From the NCBI GenBank assembly GCA_028023455.1, contig JAQFVV010006255.1, forward strand, positions 6,430,501 to 6,494,500: a stretch of DNA of 64,000 bases, written 5' to 3'. Each line of letters starts with the position of its first letter. Positions within the stretch are counted from its first letter, which is position 1. This DNA is from Epiperipatus broadwayi (taxonomy: Eukaryota; Onychophora; Udeonychophora; Euonychophora; Peripatidae). Below the pieces are notes generated by a model. The model was not told the DNA's origin, did not search any database, and was given only the letters and a program-made list of their open reading frames with translations. This document shows positions 61,541 through 64,000 of this stretch, piece by piece. The position numbers and the translations under genes were made by a program.

Positions 61541-62460
61541 TAAATGAAATATTTATTTTATATAGTGTGATGTTTTTATAAACTGTAATAGTAATAATCA
61601 GCCATTAAGCTAATGTGCATGCACTTTGTGGATTTTTAACTATAAATGAATACTCTCACTTCCAAACCTAAGATAAAGTCTTTGTAAAAAGATAGAATGA
61701 ATCATCTATTCTTTCTACCCAAACATTTATGTATGGGCAAATCTTAAGCATTTGGAAATGAGAGTGTGAAGATGTTAAGCAATCACTTTAAATTACCTTT
61801 ACTATGCCAGAATGAATGATGCTTGTGAAATTTACTAGAATTTACAATATGTCATTCTTAGTTGAAATTAAACATATGTAAATGAGATATTTATTTTATA
61901 TGGCATGATGTTTTTATAAACTGTAATAATCAGCCATTAAGCTAATGCACATGCACATTGTGGATTTTTAACTCTAAATGAATAGTCTCACTTCCAAACA
62001 TTTGGCTAGAAAGGATAGATGATTATTCTATCTTTTCACAAAGATTTATCTTGTGTTTGGAAGTGAGAGTATTTATTTATAGTTAAAAATCCACAAAGCA
62101 CATGTGCATTAGCTTAATGGCTGATTATTACTATTGCAGTTTATAAAAACATTGTGCTATATAAAATAAATATCTCATTTATATATGTTTAATTTCAACT
62201 AAGAATGATGTATCATAAATTCTAGTAAATTTCATTCAGACATAGTAAAGGTAATTTAAAGTGGTTGCTTAACATCTTCATGCTCTCATTTCCAAATGCT
62301 TAAGATTTGCCCATACATAAACGTTTGGATAGAAAGGATAGAAGATTCATTCTATCTTTTCACAAAGACTTTATTTTGTGTTTGGAAGTGAGAGTATTCA
62401 TTTATAGCTAAAAATCCACAAAGCGCATGTGCATTAGCTTAATGGCTGATTAAAAACTAT
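61541..62460. mobile_element. Large nested palindrome, family F3
   Basis: About 850 bases fold on a centre near 62025: 61596-62004 pairs with 62051-62450. Each arm itself holds two tandem F3 segments (AGCTAATG to CTCACTTCCAAAC), so the structure has four copies in two orientations. The outer halves match the simple F3 hairpin at 52998-53395, including GTATGGGCAAATCTTAAGCA and GAGAGTGTGAAGATGTTA. The loop is about 46 bases (TTTGGCTAGAAAGGATAGAT). The structure suggests a fold-back element that inserted into, or was duplicated within, another of its kind. Confidence 0.88.
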
Positions 62461-62464
62461 TATT

Positions 62465-64000
62465 GTAAGATTTATTAACAAAATTGCATTACAAACATGT
62501 TATATTATTAAAAAAATCATATAAATATTGTGCAGTGAAAAAGGAGAATGTTACACTGTCATAAAAAAACATGTCTACGAATTTTATTTTTTTAAAATTG
62601 GTGTATATTGTGTTGCTTTTAGAATCCATATATATGTGTGTGAGCGATAGTTCACGCAAGTGATGATTATTTTTAATAATAGTCTAAGTTACGTCTAATC
62701 CTAACAATATACTTTTTTTTTAATTTTACAATTATAATCTTGACATATTATAAATGTTTAATAAATTAAAATTATTATTATTAATTTCACAATCATTTTA
62801 TCTTAATAATGTAACCTTTTTTTTTTTCTTAATCATTGTTGTTTGAATGAGAGTCATCTGAAAAATTTCTATAGTTGGAGAGGAGCATAAATACAATAAA
62901 AATAAAAATACTTTATGTACATACAAAAGTTAATTTATCAAATTTTAAGGCTTAAAATATATATATTGATCATAATTATATTTAAAAAGAAATAGAATTA
63001 TACCAAAAAGTGCGTCTACCTATTATTACATCGTCAATAACCTAAATTTGAATCTATTTAAAGCTTTAAATTATTTTGTTTTGTTGTTAAAATGAAAATG
63101 TTAAAATGAAAATTTTCAAGCAAGTTTAGAATTTTTCTTTCTCGTAATCGGTCCATAATCAATCCAGCCAGACATCCATCTATTAGTCAGCAAACGGGTA
63201 TCTGTTTTAAATATTATCAGACATTCTATTTAATTACAAAGCGTAAAGATATTTTTAGTAATTAAATTTTATACTTTACTAGTTTTAACTAAATCAAAAC
63301 TGTAATTTTCAACATTGAGTTAGTTATCTTTATTTATCTCTCCTAGCTAAAAAAGAAGACAAGATTTTTAAAAGTATTCATTATTTATTTATAACAATCA
63401 AATGCTAAATATGCTTTATTTGAAGGATACATTTTATTACGATTCATAATTTTATTTTCATGCCAAATTGTCATGCATATATATATATTTTTAGAAAAAC
63501 AAATTTAGAAACACCAAGGACTTTCATTGTTTTATAATTAATTGCAGTCACTAGGTTAGCTTTTTGTCAGTTATTATCTAGAGATCAATATTCACTTTTA
63601 TTAATAGTCTCCTTGATACTGAACTCTTAACTGAAAACCTAGTCTGACATTTATTCATATATAATTACTAAACTTTTATTTCTATTTATAGATTGAGCTA
63701 AAGTTCTTTACTAATAATTGATTTCAAATTGGACTTTAAAAAAAAAATACAGTATGTAGTTTCAAAAAATTAATTCCAGTTAAGATTTTTTAAAAATCAA
63801 ATGGAAACTTAAAAAAGGAGAGAGAATTTAAAAGTAAGCTAATGTATGAAACTAAAAAAAAAATACAATTATGTAAGATTTTTAATGCAATAAATAATAT
63901 AATCGGCGTGAATAAATAAAAAAAAAATTAATTATTATATTCCGATTACACTAGATATCATAACTATGAGGGGAAAAAAAATTATCTAATTTGTAAGTAT
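62465..64000. other. AT-rich DNA to the window end, no gene recognised
   Basis: A/T runs and frequent stops. Short runs of T and A near 62710, 62820 and 63735. No repeat family recognised. Confidence 0.5.

Overview
This is a 64 kb stretch of very A+T-rich eukaryotic nuclear DNA, probably from an invertebrate animal. By eye well over 70% of bases are A or T. Long A and T runs and microsatellites are common and CpG is scarce. There is no operon-like packing and no intact open reading frame of recognisable function. The recognisable proteins are all from animal-type mobile elements: non-LTR (LINE) reverse transcriptases, Penelope-like elements (PLEs) with a GIY-YIG endonuclease, and a hAT transposase with a TTF-type zinc finger. 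There are also tRNA-derived SINEs and many fold-back (inverted-repeat) elements. The mix resembles large, repeat-rich invertebrate genomes such as chelicerates, molluscs or Hydra, but nothing seen here fixes the phylum.

Layout. 0-10 kb: an inverted-repeat-flanked block at the start, two SINE copies (3.9 and 6.5 kb), a PLE remnant (5.7-6.0 kb), a small LINE remnant (9.1-9.3 kb) and a pure AT microsatellite (9.3-9.4 kb). 10-23 kb: three copies of one fold-back family (10.2, 14.5, 22.2 kb), an ATT array (10.9-11.15 kb), two other hairpins (14.8-15.0 and 16.4-16.9 kb) and antisense LINE remnants (18.4-20.5 kb). 23-38 kb: the best LINE (26.5-27.6 kb), a partial fold-back (29.2 kb), a second LINE family (29.7-30.8 kb), a SINE with a clear target duplication (33.2 kb), an RT fragment (35.0-35.5 kb) and a strong hairpin (37.4-37.7 kb). 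38-50 kb: a broken hAT transposase (38.4-39.1 kb), a second SINE family (40.6-41.5 kb), a PLE remnant (41.6-42.1 kb), a long polypurine tract (42.8-43.2 kb), a perfect 37-bp hairpin (44.2 kb), the best PLE (48.2-49.2 kb) and more fold-backs. 50-64 kb: a fold-back (53.0-53.4 kb), a block of 12-bp telomere-like repeats between duplicated flanks (54.1-54.6 kb), a SINE (55.3 kb), a hairpin (55.9 kb), a 139-bp-arm fold-back with a 13-bp flanking duplication (57.2-57.5 kb), and an approximately 850-bp nested palindrome (61.6-62.45 kb).

I found no host protein-coding gene, rRNA, functional tRNA gene or CRISPR array. The window reads as an intergenic or intronic gene desert built from decayed mobile elements. 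The only system-like signal is how common fold-back elements are: at least nine unrelated or related palindromes with arms of 37 to 400 bp. Two of them carry 13-14 bp perfect flanking direct repeats, the kind left by LINE machinery rather than by typical DNA transposons. This is suggestive but unproven.
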